From assembly GCA_005777315.1 (NCBI GenBank), contig SXMN01000043.1:1-44136 (forward strand): 44,136 nt of DNA. The letters are read 5' to 3'. Position 1 is the first letter of the stretch, and every line of letters starts with the position of its first letter. The position numbers and the translations under genes were made by a program. This document shows positions 1 through 9,038 of the stretch, in pieces. Below the pieces are notes generated by a model, which saw only the letters and a program-made list of their open reading frames with translations, did no database searches and was not told the origin of the DNA. This DNA comes from Verrucomicrobiales bacterium (GTDB lineage: Bacteria > Verrucomicrobiota > Verrucomicrobiia > Limisphaerales > F1-12-MAGs170).

Positions 1-1359
1 GCCGATGCCGCCCGCCGGCGGCATGCCGTGTTCGAGGGCGACGAGGAAATCTTCGTCAAGCTTCTGCTGCTCGCCGCCGGCCTGATGCTCCAGCGTGCTA
101 CGCTGCTGGATGGGGTCGTTCTGCTCGGTGTAGCCGGGCGCGATCTCCTGACCGTTGATGCAGCACTCGAAGACTTCCACCGTGGTCGGGTCGTCGGGCG
201 AGAGCTTGGCCAGCGGCACAAGCTCCTTCGGCAGATGCGTGACGAATGTCGGCTGAATTAGTGTTGGCTCGATGAGCTTCTCGAAGACGGCACCCGTCAC
301 TTCAAAGTCCTCGTATTCTTTTCCAATCTCCGCGCCGAGATCGTGGGCGCGCTGGCGGCGTTCGGCAGGAGAGATGTCGAACCAGTCCACGCCGGCCTTC
401 TCTTTCACAAGGTCTTTGTAGCGGGCGCGCTTCCAGTTGGTGAGGTCAATGGACTTGGTCACTTTGCCTTCCGCATCTTTCGTCTCAATGACGAGCCCGC
501 CCAGAACCTTCTGCGCGACGTGTTTGATGAGCGACTCCACCGTCTCCATCATCGACTCGTAGTCGCCGAACGCGCAGTAGGCTTCCAGCATCGTGAACTC
601 GGGATTGTGCCGACGCGAGAGTCCTTCGTTGCGGAAGTTCTTCCCGATCTCGAACAGCTTGTCGATGCCGCCCACGAGCAGCCGCTTGTGAAACAGCTCC
701 AGCGCGATGCGCAGGTAGAACTCGCAGCCGAGCGCGTTGTGAAAGGTCTTGAAGGGCGCCGCCGCCGCGCCGCCGGGGATGGCCTGCATGGCGGGCGTCT
801 CCACCTCCACATAGCCGCGCCCGTGAAAGAACTGCCGGATCTCATGCACAATGGCGCTGCGCTTGAGAAACACGTCCTTCACCTCCGGGTTGCCGATGAG
901 GTCGAGGTAACGCTGGCGGTAGCGAATCTCAGTATCCTCCAGCCCGTGCCACTTGGCGGGAGGTGGACGCAGCGCCTTGGCGAGAATCGTGAAACTGGCG
1001 AGCTTCACGGAAATCTCCCCGGTTTTGGTGATGAACAACGTGCCTTTCACACCGATGAAATCCGCGAGGTCGAGATGTGTGAAAATATGCCACTGTTCAT
1101 CGCCCAAAACATTCTTCTGGGCATAGACCTGAATGCGTCCGCTCTGGTCGCGGACGTCGATGAACATTGATTTCCCCATGTCTCGATGCGCCGTGATGCG
1201 GCCGGCTACGGCCACTTCGCGGCCTTCGATGTAGTTGGCGCGCGCGGCGGCACAGGATTCCGTCGGCGCAAACTTGTTCTTGAAAGGGTCGATGCCTTTG
1301 GCTCGTAGCGCAGTCAGTTTGTCCCGGCGTTGTTTAATCAATGAATTCTGGTCGTCCAT
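1..1359 (-). CDS. lysS: Lysyl-tRNA synthetase, class II (C-terminus cut by window edge)
   Basis: Charges tRNA-Lys with lysine in the cytoplasm. My reverse-strand translation from ATG at 1359 begins MDDQNSLIKQRRDKL and stays open to base 1. An N-terminal OB-fold anticodon-binding domain (about residues 50-150: IEGREVAVAGRITAHRDMG) is followed by the class II catalytic core. Motif 2 is recognisable as FRNEGLSRRHNPEFT, followed by MLEAYCAFGDY. The last visible residues, HGMPPAGGIG, start class II motif 3, so only about 40-50 residues should be missing. A 231-bp gap separates it from the divergent antiporter gene and probably holds both promoters. The family call is secure; the exact end lies outside the window. 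Confidence 0.96.
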   Translation of the reverse strand, partial: MDDQNSLIKQRRDKLTALRAKGIDPFKNKFAPTESCAAARANYIEGREVAVAGRITAHRDMGKSMFIDVRDQSGRIQVYAQKNVLGDEQWHIFTHLDLADFIGVKGTLFITKTGEISVKLASFTILAKALRPPPAKWHGLEDTEIRYRQRYLDLIGNPEVKDVFLKRSAIVHEIRQFFHGRGYVEVETPAMQAIPGGAAAAPFKTFHNALGCEFYLRIALELFHKRLLVGGIDKLFEIGKNFRNEGLSRRHNPEFTMLEAYCAFGDYESMMETVESLIKHVAQKVLGGLVIETKDAEGKVTKSIDLTNWKRARYKDLVKEKAGVDWFDISPAERRQRAHDLGAEIGKEYEDFEVTGAVFEKLIEPTLIQPTFVTHLPKELVPLAKLSPDDPTTVEVFECCINGQEIAPGYTEQNDPIQQRSTLEHQAGGEQQKLDEDFLVALEHGMPPAGGIG

Positions 1360-1590
1360 AATTCAGCGGCAGCGAGTGAAGCATGAATCCGGCGCGAAAT
1401 GCCAGCGGTGAGTTTCGATGGGATTCGATTGAGAAGGGTCGCGAACCGGCAGTTTTCCTATTCATCCGCGCAATCCTGATCGTAATCACTCGGTGAGAGG
1501 GATTAAGATGAATGTCAGGAGACTGCCCCAGACCGAATGTATTGACCTGTGCCGACGGCATCGCCCAAGGTTTTTGAAAGGTCGATCGCG

Positions 1591-3618
1591 ATGCACTCAA
1601 TCACGTTTCTTCAAGATCTGGCGGTGGTGATGATCGTGGCCGGGCTGGTGACGGTGCTCTTCCACCGGTTAAAACAGCCGGTCGTGCTCGGCTACATTCT
1701 CGCGGGAGTCATCATCGGGCCGCACACGCCGCCCTTCCCACTCGTGGGAGACGAGGAGACAATACGCACGCTTTCAGAGCTCGGGATCATCCTGCTGATG
1801 TTCTCGCTCGGCCTTGAGTTCAATCTGCGCAAGCTCAGGCAGGTTGGCGGAACCGCATTCCTCGCCGCCTTCCTTGAAATCGTGCTGATGATCTGGATCG
1901 GTTATGAAGCGGGCCTCGCCTTTGGCTGGAGCACGATGGACAGCATTTTTCTCGGCGCCATTCTTTCAATCTCCTCGACCACGATCATCATCAAGGCGCT
2001 GGCCGACCTCGGCAAAACCAAGGAGAATTTTGCGCAGCTCATCTTCGGCATCCTTGTCCTTGAGGATGTCCTGGCCATCGTGATGATTGCGCTGTTGTCG
2101 GGCGTCGCGACGACGGGCACGTTGAGCCTGGGAGATGTCGGGGTCACTTTTGGCAGACTTGGCATTTTCCTTGCCGCTGCGTTAGTGGGAGGGCTGATCA
2201 TGGTTCCGCGGCTCCTCGGTTACGTGGGCCGTTTCAAAAGCAACGAGGTGCTGCTCATCACGGTGCTCGGCCTGTGTTTCGGATTCTCACTGCTGGCCGC
2301 AAGCCTGGGCTACAGCGTGGCTCTGGGCGCGTTCATCATTGGAGCCATCATCGCCGAAGCGCGTGAGATCGGCCGCATTGAGACGCTCATGGAGCCGGTT
2401 CGTGACATGTTCAGCGCGATCTTTTTCGTTTCGATCGGACTCCTGATCGATCCGAAGATGCTGCTGACGCACTGGCTGCCAGTCCTGGTGATCACGCTGA
2501 TTGTGGTGGTGGGCAAGATCGTCTCCTGCGCCTTTGGAACATTTGTCAGCGGCCATGACAGGCATACATCCATGCGAGTCGGGATGGGTTTGGCGCAGAT
2601 CGGCGAATTCTCCTTCATCATCGCGTCGCTCGGGATGTCGCTGAAGGTGACCAGCGACTTTCTCTACCCGATCTCCGTGGCAGTGTCGGCCATCACCACG
2701 CTGCTGACGCCCTACCTCATTAAGAGCACGGACGGCGCGGTGAACTGGTTCGACCGCGTGGCCCCGCGACCGGTGACGACCTACTTTGAACTCTACACGC
2801 GATGGGTCGGCCAGCTTGGCAGGAAGCGGCATCCGAGTCTGGCGACCAAAATCGTGCGGCGCTGGATCTGGCAGATGGCGTTGAACGCCGCCTTGATCGG
2901 TGCCGTGTTTATCGTGGCGGTCTTCCTCGAGAACCGTCCCCCCGTGTGGTTGAAGAGACTTGGACTCGGGAACGAGGTGCTGAAGTCAGTGCTCTGGCTG
3001 GCGGCGATGATCGCCGCGCTGCCGATGTTCATCGCCACGTTCCGGAAGCTGCAGGCTCTGGGATTGCTGATCGCCGAGACACACTCGCCGCATTCCGCCA
3101 CGGGCAAGCCGATCGCGATGGTTCGAAGCATCGTTGCCCAGACGATTCCCTTCTTTGGCATCGCGGCTTTGAGCCTGTTCGTGCTGATGCTCAGTTCCGC
3201 GTTGCTGCCGCAATTCAACATCCTGATCGTGCTGCTGTTCATCGTCGCCCTGCTCACCTGGCTGCTGTGGAGATCGTTCATCAGGGTTTACTCGAAGGCA
3301 CAATTTGCGCTGGAGGAAACCCTCAAACAGCCGCCCGCACCCCGACACGATCACGCTCCCGCACCTCTGCCTTCGCTGCTTCGGGAGGCCAATTTGATCA
3401 CGCTTCCCATCGCACCGGGCTCGCCTGCCGACGGAAGGCTGATCCGTGAATTGGAACTTCGCACGCGCACGGGCGCGAGTGTTGTGGGGATCGACCGGCT
3501 CGGAACCAGCATCATCAATCCCGGCCCGGATGAAGAGATACACACGGGCGATCAACTCCTGCTCCTGGGCAGCAGCGCCCAGATCGAGGCGGCCAGCAAG
3601 CTCCTGCGGGGCGGGTGA
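1591..3618 (+). CDS. Kef-type (CPA2) cation:proton antiporter with C-terminal RCK_C domain
   Basis: Inner-membrane monovalent cation/proton antiporter. The first 380 or so residues hold many hydrophobic helices with CPA2 signatures (HRLKQPVVLGYILAGVIIGP, LGIILLMFSLGLEF, ALGAFIIGAIIAEA). A second cluster of helices spans about residues 430-580. A TrkA-C/RCK_C-like regulatory module ends the protein (LIRELELRTRTGASVVGIDR, then DQLLLLGSS). I chose ATG 1591 because AAAGG lies 9 nt upstream; ATG 1549 would add 14 residues with no hydrophobic character. It is divergent from lysS and precedes thiD by about 90 bp. The transported ion cannot be read from sequence. Confidence 0.93.
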   Translation: MHSITFLQDLAVVMIVAGLVTVLFHRLKQPVVLGYILAGVIIGPHTPPFPLVGDEETIRTLSELGIILLMFSLGLEFNLRKLRQVGGTAFLAAFLEIVLMIWIGYEAGLAFGWSTMDSIFLGAILSISSTTIIIKALADLGKTKENFAQLIFGILVLEDVLAIVMIALLSGVATTGTLSLGDVGVTFGRLGIFLAAALVGGLIMVPRLLGYVGRFKSNEVLLITVLGLCFGFSLLAASLGYSVALGAFIIGAIIAEAREIGRIETLMEPVRDMFSAIFFVSIGLLIDPKMLLTHWLPVLVITLIVVVGKIVSCAFGTFVSGHDRHTSMRVGMGLAQIGEFSFIIASLGMSLKVTSDFLYPISVAVSAITTLLTPYLIKSTDGAVNWFDRVAPRPVTTYFELYTRWVGQLGRKRHPSLATKIVRRWIWQMALNAALIGAVFIVAVFLENRPPVWLKRLGLGNEVLKSVLWLAAMIAALPMFIATFRKLQALGLLIAETHSPHSATGKPIAMVRSIVAQTIPFFGIAALSLFVLMLSSALLPQFNILIVLLFIVALLTWLLWRSFIRVYSKAQFALEETLKQPPAPRHDHAPAPLPSLLREANLITLPIAPGSPADGRLIRELELRTRTGASVVGIDRLGTSIINPGPDEEIHTGDQLLLLGSSAQIEAASKLLRGG

Positions 3619-3710
3619 CGCGATGCGGAGCGGTTGAGATGCACATAAACTTGAATGAACGCAGAGCGAGGAAATGTTCAATTTGCAAAACGATCGTGTA
3701 ACCTCGGGGC

Positions 3711-4505
3711 ATGACAGTTCACAAATCGATGCCGGTGGCGCTGACCATCGCGGGTTCCGACAGTGGTGGAGGCGCAGGAATTCAGGCGGACTTGAAAGTC
3801 TTCGCGGCGCTTGGCGTGCATGGAACGAGCGCCATCACCTGCATCACGGCGCAAAATCCAAAACGTGTGACGGCGATCCATGCGTGTTCGCCGAAGATGG
3901 TACGGGCGCAGTTGGACGCCGTGTTCGCCGAACTTCCGCCAGCCGCCGCCAAAACGGGGATGTTGTTTTCCACCGCGATCATCGGCGCTGTCGCGGAGTT
4001 TTTCAGCAGCGCGGATACATGTCCCCTGGTGGTCGATCCGGTCATGATCGCCACCAGTGGCGCGGCGTTGCTGAAGAAGCCTGCCGTGCGCGCCATGGAA
4101 CGGCTGCTCCGGCTTGCGGACCTGGTGACTCCCAACCTGGATGAAGCCCGCGTGTTGACCGGGATGGACATCCGTTCGGTTGAGGACATGAGGGCGGCGG
4201 CGCGGTGCATCCGAGATCGTTTCGGCTGCGCGGTTCTCGTCAAGGGAGGGCATCTGCGGAATCATCGGGAGGCGATCGACATCTTCTACGATGGCGCTTC
4301 CGAACTCCTGTTTTCGGCGCCATTCGTCCGCGGAGTTTCAACTCACGGCACGGGCTGCACGTATTCGGCGGCGATTACGGCTGGGCTCGCGCAAGGCAAG
4401 GATCTGGCCAAGGCCGTTCAGGCGGGCAAGGAATTCATAACAGGCGCGGTCATTCACAACCGGCGGGTGGCGAGTCACCAAGCGCTCGACTGCTTCTGGC
4501 GTTAG
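3711..4505 (+). CDS. thiD: Hydroxymethylpyrimidine/phosphomethylpyrimidine kinase
   Basis: Phosphorylates HMP and HMP-P in thiamine pyrimidine biosynthesis. It is a 264-residue ribokinase-fold protein, the usual ThiD length. Visible signatures are the N-terminal substrate loop AGSDSGGGAGIQADLK (about residues 14-29), the PfkB-type strand CAVLVKGGH, and the anion-hole motif GTGCTYSAAITAGLA with its catalytic Cys/Gly region near residue 220. No other thiamine genes are adjacent. It starts about 90 bp after the antiporter gene and could be co-transcribed with it. Confidence 0.96.
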   Translation: MTVHKSMPVALTIAGSDSGGGAGIQADLKVFAALGVHGTSAITCITAQNPKRVTAIHACSPKMVRAQLDAVFAELPPAAAKTGMLFSTAIIGAVAEFFSSADTCPLVVDPVMIATSGAALLKKPAVRAMERLLRLADLVTPNLDEARVLTGMDIRSVEDMRAAARCIRDRFGCAVLVKGGHLRNHREAIDIFYDGASELLFSAPFVRGVSTHGTGCTYSAAITAGLAQGKDLAKAVQAGKEFITGAVIHNRRVASHQALDCFWR

Positions 4506-4619
4506 TTGGCTTATCTGGATGCCGATGGGTGTTCCTGCCGGTCCGGTTAAGTTGAAGCCATGGGTGGAAGTAGTGGAAAAATGGGGACACAGGTCCGAGT
4601 TCTGCTACTTTTCGCCCGC

Positions 4620-7334
4620 ATGGCAAATGGGCAGACGTTATTTCTTATTTTTCTGGTGTGTTTCGTTGCCACGGGCTTGAGAGGTGCCGACCCTGCTCCG
4701 CAGGAAAGGGTGTTTCAATTCAGCGCACCTGGAGTGTCGAAATATCGGGTTGAAATGCCTGCCAGCAAAGGAGTCGGCCTCCTATCCCTGTCCGCGAATG
4801 GCGACACGGGATGGGTCAAGGCCTGGCCGGAGAACGGAGGTTCGACGTTCGTGGAATTTGGATCGCGGCTGGTTCTCGAACTGAAGGAGCCAGGTGATCC
4901 TACTCTGGTTTTGAAAGGACACCCGCTGGCTGTTGCGCGGCAAATAAATGACAGGATGTTCGTACTGGCGGCGGCTGACACGATGACGGCCTTGGGCGCA
5001 GCCGAGGATTTGAGCCGCGACACGCGAGTGAGGGCTTGTTATCCGGTCGCGCGGAAGCAGGCCAAACGGCACGAACCGTACGCCCGCCGTCCGCGTGACC
5101 CGTATTTTTATCGGGAAGGGCTGCCAGCCGCACAATGGCAATGGCACCTCGAGAATCGCGACACCAACGGCACCCCACTCGGCCTCGACCTCAATGTTCG
5201 CGCCGCGTGGGTCATCAGCCGTGGAGCGGGAACGACGCTGGCGATTGCGGACGATGGCTTCGAGGTGGATCATCCGGACCTGAGAGGCCGCGCCCTCGGG
5301 GCACCTCATTTCAATTTTCATACGACCAGGGAGACGGATGTCGGACCCAGCGGGAGGTTTGCCGATCACGCGACGGCCGTGGCGGGGCTGGCAGCAGCCT
5401 CAAGTGATAGGCGGGCAGGCGTGTCAGGGGTCGCGCCTGCTGCGCAACTCGCAAGCTGGGTGCTCTTCGATGCGCGGGAATCACTCCCGGATGACGAGGC
5501 GCTGATGGAGATGTTTCAGTACAAATCCAACGTGGTGAGCGTGCAGAACCACAGTTGGGGCAAGGTCGGCCCCGATCAGCTCCGCGTGAGCAATCTGGAA
5601 GAGGTAGGAATCTCGAATGCCGTGCGCTTTGGCCGACAGGGCAAGGGTGTGGTGATCGTGCGCTCAGGAGGAAACGGACGCGGAGAAGCGAACAATGCAA
5701 ATGACGACGGGTATCCGTCGAACCCCAGCGTGATCGCGGTGTCGGCGGCGCGTTACGATGGGCGGGTGGCCAGCTACAGCAATCCGGGCGCGTGCATTCT
5801 GATCGCCACGCCCAGCGGCGACAGCGACGCGACGGACACTCCGTGCATCGGCCCGACACCGTCGCTCTTCACGACAGACCGCCAGGGATCTGCGGGCTAC
5901 AACAGTCTGGCCGGAGACGATGATCTTTCGAATTACGGTTTCGATTCCACAGGATTCAGTGGAACCTCCGCTGCCGCGCCGCTGGCTAGCGGTTTGGCGG
6001 CGCTCATTCTGAGCGCCAACGGGAACCTCACCTATCGGGACGTGCAGCAGGTGTTGCTTCACTCCGCCCGGCATTACGACCGGACGGATCCAGATCTTCA
6101 CGAAAACGGCGCCGGCTATCTCGTGAGCCACAATCTGGGTTTCGGCATTCCCGACGCAGGTGCCGCAGTGTATCTGGCTCGATCCTGGGTGAACCGGCCC
6201 GCCCTCGAAACAGTTCGGCATTCCATCACGAACTCAACAGAGATCCCAGACCTGGGGTTGCGCGTGATCGTCCAGGGAGTGGATGTGCCGGAAAACCTGC
6301 TGTCAATCCCGGCAATAAGCGGTGGCGGACTTCATCCTGATTCGGAGACGGCGGCATTGCCATTGATCGATGTGGGAGCCGCAAGGGAAGCGATTTCACA
6401 GGATCTGACCGGCAAGGCTGCGCTGATCCTCCGTGGAACCTCTTTCTTCTGTGAAAAACTCACGTTCGCGGCGCAGGCGGGGGCAACGTTTGCCATCGTC
6501 CGAAATCACAAGGATGCCGATGCCAGACTGGTGATGGGAGGCGTGGACTTCGTTCCGATTCCCGCCGTCATGATCAGCCAGAACGATGGTGAGGCGCTCC
6601 TGCAGTATCTGGAGTCGGCACCGGGATCAAGCGTACGGCTGAAGTCCGAAACGGTGCGCTACCAGTTCAACGTGTCCGAGACGCTCCTTTGCGAGCACGT
6701 GGGATTACGCGTGGATTCGGATCATACGCGGCGCGGTGACCTGCGAATCACACTCGTCTCCCCGAACGGTACTCGCAGTGTCCTGCAAAATCCGAACGGT
6801 GATGCAGCTGCGGGGCCCATGGACTGGACGTATTATTCGACGCACCATTTCTACGAAAGCAGCGCGGGCACCTGGGTCGCGGAGTTCGCGGACGAGGACA
6901 GCAAAGGCATCGGATCCATCACGGGCCTCGAACTGATCATCAATGGCGTGTCGATTCTGGACAAAGATGCAGACGGCCTTGAAGACGGCTGGGAACTGAA
7001 GCACTTCGGAGCATTGTCTTCGGGCCCGAAGGATGATCCGGATCACGACGGATTGACCAATGCCCGCGAGCAAGTTCTCGGAACAAGTCCGACGGCGGAC
7101 GAAAGCGTGTTCCAGGCTGATCTTTCGGTGTGGGACAACCGCCTGGCGCGTTTGAGCTGGCCGGGGCGGACGAATGAGACCTATCAGATCCGGTCTGCGG
7201 CAGATTCCACGTCCCCTTTGTCCATGCTCACGAACATCCCTGGAAAATTTCCGATCACCGAGTGGTTCGTGCCTTTCGAGGATCTCGACAACCGTTACTT
7301 CAGGCTTCAATCAACTCGCGGGAAACATTGGTAG
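4620..7334 (+). CDS. Secreted subtilisin-like serine protease (S8) with PA and P-proprotein domains
   Basis: Exported peptidase of about 904 residues. A signal peptide (MANGQTLFLIFLVCFVATGLRGA) and a propeptide of about 160 residues precede the S8 catalytic domain. The triad is Asp211 (IADDGFEVDHPDL), His250 (FADHATAVAGLAA, where Ala-Thr replaces the common Gly-Thr) and Ser450 (FSGTSAAAPLASG). A protease-associated domain follows (ALILRGTSFFCEKL to PAVMISQNDG), then a kexin-type P domain (HVGLRVDSDHTRRGDLRITL), then an Asp-rich calcium-binding stretch (DKDADGLEDGWEL, DPDHDGLTNARE) and a terminal beta domain. ATG 4620 is preferred because it opens directly on the signal peptide; ATG 4560 is also in frame. 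Confidence 0.92.
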   Translation: MANGQTLFLIFLVCFVATGLRGADPAPQERVFQFSAPGVSKYRVEMPASKGVGLLSLSANGDTGWVKAWPENGGSTFVEFGSRLVLELKEPGDPTLVLKGHPLAVARQINDRMFVLAAADTMTALGAAEDLSRDTRVRACYPVARKQAKRHEPYARRPRDPYFYREGLPAAQWQWHLENRDTNGTPLGLDLNVRAAWVISRGAGTTLAIADDGFEVDHPDLRGRALGAPHFNFHTTRETDVGPSGRFADHATAVAGLAAASSDRRAGVSGVAPAAQLASWVLFDARESLPDDEALMEMFQYKSNVVSVQNHSWGKVGPDQLRVSNLEEVGISNAVRFGRQGKGVVIVRSGGNGRGEANNANDDGYPSNPSVIAVSAARYDGRVASYSNPGACILIATPSGDSDATDTPCIGPTPSLFTTDRQGSAGYNSLAGDDDLSNYGFDSTGFSGTSAAAPLASGLAALILSANGNLTYRDVQQVLLHSARHYDRTDPDLHENGAGYLVSHNLGFGIPDAGAAVYLARSWVNRPALETVRHSITNSTEIPDLGLRVIVQGVDVPENLLSIPAISGGGLHPDSETAALPLIDVGAAREAISQDLTGKAALILRGTSFFCEKLTFAAQAGATFAIVRNHKDADARLVMGGVDFVPIPAVMISQNDGEALLQYLESAPGSSVRLKSETVRYQFNVSETLLCEHVGLRVDSDHTRRGDLRITLVSPNGTRSVLQNPNGDAAAGPMDWTYYSTHHFYESSAGTWVAEFADEDSKGIGSITGLELIINGVSILDKDADGLEDGWELKHFGALSSGPKDDPDHDGLTNAREQVLGTSPTADESVFQADLSVWDNRLARLSWPGRTNETYQIRSAADSTSPLSMLTNIPGKFPITEWFVPFEDLDNRYFRLQSTRGKHW

Positions 7335-7483
7335 TGTGTCATTTCGGAACGCCGAGCATCGCTCGGCTGGTGGATCGGGCAGAAACATAATGCCGAGCAA
7401 TGCTCGGCGCTCCAGTTTTCAGCAAATTGATACATTACCGAAATATTGAGGCGTATGCAGGCAATGATGTCTGACTGGTGTGC
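7335..7483. other. Convergent intergenic gap with palindromic repeat
   Basis: This space lies between the convergent subtilase and deacetylase genes. It holds no plausible gene, and about half of it is the palindromic repeat at 7346-7413. The two short GC-rich hairpins in that repeat may help end transcription from both sides, but neither has a clear U-tract. Confidence 0.6.
7346..7413. repeat. Palindromic repeat, family A, copy 1 (68 bp)
   Basis: The outer arms are 14 bp inverted repeats: GGAACGCCGAGCAT at 7346-7359 pairs with ATGCTCGGCGCTCC at 7400-7413 with one mismatch. Each end also folds by itself as GCCGAGC-atc-GCTCGGC (7351-7367) and GCCGAGC-aat-GCTCGGC (7392-7408). The same architecture recurs at 16351-16423 and, inside a coding region, at 44040-44111. 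It looks like a dispersed miniature palindromic element. Confidence 0.8.
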
Positions 7484-8449
7484 TCAAGCTCCAAAGAAGG
7501 GAAAGAGCCGCTTCAGCTCCTCTTTATCCGGCCTGCGGCCATACTCGCAAATCTCGAAGGCCTCGGCGTATTTGACCTTTTCAGCACGGGCCTTTCCGTA
7601 CCGCTCGCGCAGCGCAGGCCGGAATCGCCTGGCCGTTGCTGAGAAGTAACCCGCCCATTCCTCGCGGACTGCCTTTTTCCTCGCTGCCACAGCCGCCGAG
7701 TCAGCCGGGTTTGGAACCAGGTGTGGTCCACCATTGCAGCCGCCTTCATAGAACTGTGATTCGAGAGCTTCGATGGCCGCAAACTTCTTCTCCGCCACAT
7801 CGTCGATTGAGACAACGATGTCCGGCGTAAATGGGTTGGGCCGTCGAAACTCATCCTCGGCGAACAGGAATACAGGATTCTTCGTGAGGTGCGGAACGTC
7901 GGGGCAGAAGTGAGGGACTGTTACCATGTAGGCCGCATCCATCACGAGCACTCCCACATAACGATGATCGGGGTGGTAATCATTGGGGCGATGGCTGATG
8001 ACGATGTCCGCCTGCCAGTCCCGGATGAGCCGGCAAATTGTCCGGCGATTCTCCATGGTCACCATGAGCTCGCCGTCATGGATGTCGAGCACCTGGGATT
8101 GGTTTCCAAGGATTTCAGCGCACTTTCCGACTTCTTTCGCCCGGCGTTTGGCCAGCCGCCCGCCCGCCATGCCCCAGTGTCCGATGTCGCCGTTCGTGCA
8201 GGAGACGAACTTGACGTAGTGCCCTTGCGCGGCCCATTTCGCGCCCGTTCCGCCAGCGCTGATCTCGCAGTCATCCGGATGCGCCCCGAAGACGATGATC
8301 CGGAGCCTGCCATCGCCACTGGGCGGCTTGCCCTCCGCGCTTTGCGCCTGCGAACTGCTTGCCGCAATCGCGGACACCGTGACAGCCGCAAGATTCAGAA
8401 AAGAGCGGCGGGGCATTTCGAACGGACTGGAGAGGCGGGGAATTTTCAT
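7484..8449 (-). CDS. LmbE/PIG-L family deacetylase, exported (Tat-like signal)
   Basis: Zn-dependent N-acetylglucosaminyl or similar deacetylase of 321 residues. The N-terminus carries a twin-arginine-like signal (MPRRSFLNLAAVTVSAIAASSSQAQ), so the enzyme is probably exported. The family metal motif is visible as FGAHPDDCEISAGG (AHPDD), and the second metal motif as RPNDYHPDHRYVG (HPDH). ATG 8449 adds 11 residues before MPRRSF; the inner ATG at 8416 is an equally good start. The substrate is unknown. It lies 187 bp downstream of the SxtJ-like gene on the same strand and is convergent with the subtilase. Confidence 0.9.
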   Translation of the reverse strand: MKIPRLSSPFEMPRRSFLNLAAVTVSAIAASSSQAQSAEGKPPSGDGRLRIIVFGAHPDDCEISAGGTGAKWAAQGHYVKFVSCTNGDIGHWGMAGGRLAKRRAKEVGKCAEILGNQSQVLDIHDGELMVTMENRRTICRLIRDWQADIVISHRPNDYHPDHRYVGVLVMDAAYMVTVPHFCPDVPHLTKNPVFLFAEDEFRRPNPFTPDIVVSIDDVAEKKFAAIEALESQFYEGGCNGGPHLVPNPADSAAVAARKKAVREEWAGYFSATARRFRPALRERYGKARAEKVKYAEAFEICEYGRRPDKEELKRLFPFFGA

Positions 8450-8635
8450 AAGCTGTTCAACAGGTTTGAAGAGTTCGCCAAAGGTGGCAATTCAAATTCT
8501 GTCCGATTTTCAATCCCCTCACGAGACATAGGTTGCGGTTGTCAGAAGGAGATGGAAACCAGCAAATCCAAGCCTGACTGGAGTCCCTATGGACCCAGAA
8601 ACCTCCCGATCATGCCCAAGGGCTGTCGTGAAGTT

Positions 8636-9037
8636 TCAAAACTGCCGATCAAAACCGCCACCTTTCTTGACCGTTTGCCAGTAGGTCGTGGCAGCTTGGC
8701 CATGCCTCAGCTTCAAGACGTCCTGACCAAGCATTCTCATGATGAGAGCCATTGGCGTAAGCACGAACAGGAAAAAAACCGCCAGCAGGACTTTGCCGAC
8801 GACCTGCCCGATTCGAAAACTCACGGTCATCGCTGCTCGATAGGGGGAACGGAACCACTGCGCCCGCCAACACGCCGCGCCCGCAACCAGTGCCAGTCCT
8901 CCCGCAATCGATGAAAAGCCTCCGGAACTGACATTGCCACGCCACCAGGCAAACGACCCCAGGAGCAAGGCCACAACGCAACCCGTCAGCGCGAACTTCC
9001 GCCACTCTTTCGGGTCTTCTTTGAGTTTGAGCCGCAT
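8636..9037 (-). CDS. SxtJ family membrane protein
   Basis: Small membrane protein of 133 residues with three hydrophobic segments (FALTGCVVALLLGSFAWW, FSSIAGGLALVAGAACW, VGKVLLAVFFLFVLTPMALIMR). The ending resembles SxtJ-type proteins, and the position immediately after a carbamoyltransferase fits that family, first named in the saxitoxin cluster. The stop of the upstream carbamoyltransferase and this ATG are 1 bp apart, so translation is probably coupled. Its biochemical role is not known; a membrane partner for the carbamoyltransferase is an inference from conserved pairing. Confidence 0.8.
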   Translation of the reverse strand: MRLKLKEDPKEWRKFALTGCVVALLLGSFAWWRGNVSSGGFSSIAGGLALVAGAACWRAQWFRSPYRAAMTVSFRIGQVVGKVLLAVFFLFVLTPMALIMRMLGQDVLKLRHGQAATTYWQTVKKGGGFDRQF

Positions 9038-9038
9038 C

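Noticed and set aside
343..1170. A 275-codon plus-strand open frame antisense to lysS
   Set aside because: It is the mirror of a high-GC lysyl-tRNA synthetase gene; composition is His/Leu/Val/Arg-rich with no domain, and the minus-strand frame has unmistakable motifs.
4560..4620. Repeat-like stretch AAAAATGGGGACACAGGTCC before the subtilase signal peptide
   Set aside because: It reminded me of sequences near REP-type elements, but I found no second copy or palindrome in the window, so it is not called a repeat.
7889..8914. A 341-codon plus-strand open frame across the LmbE-like gene and SxtJ region
   Set aside because: It spans two real minus-strand genes and their gap and has no recognisable domain or signal.
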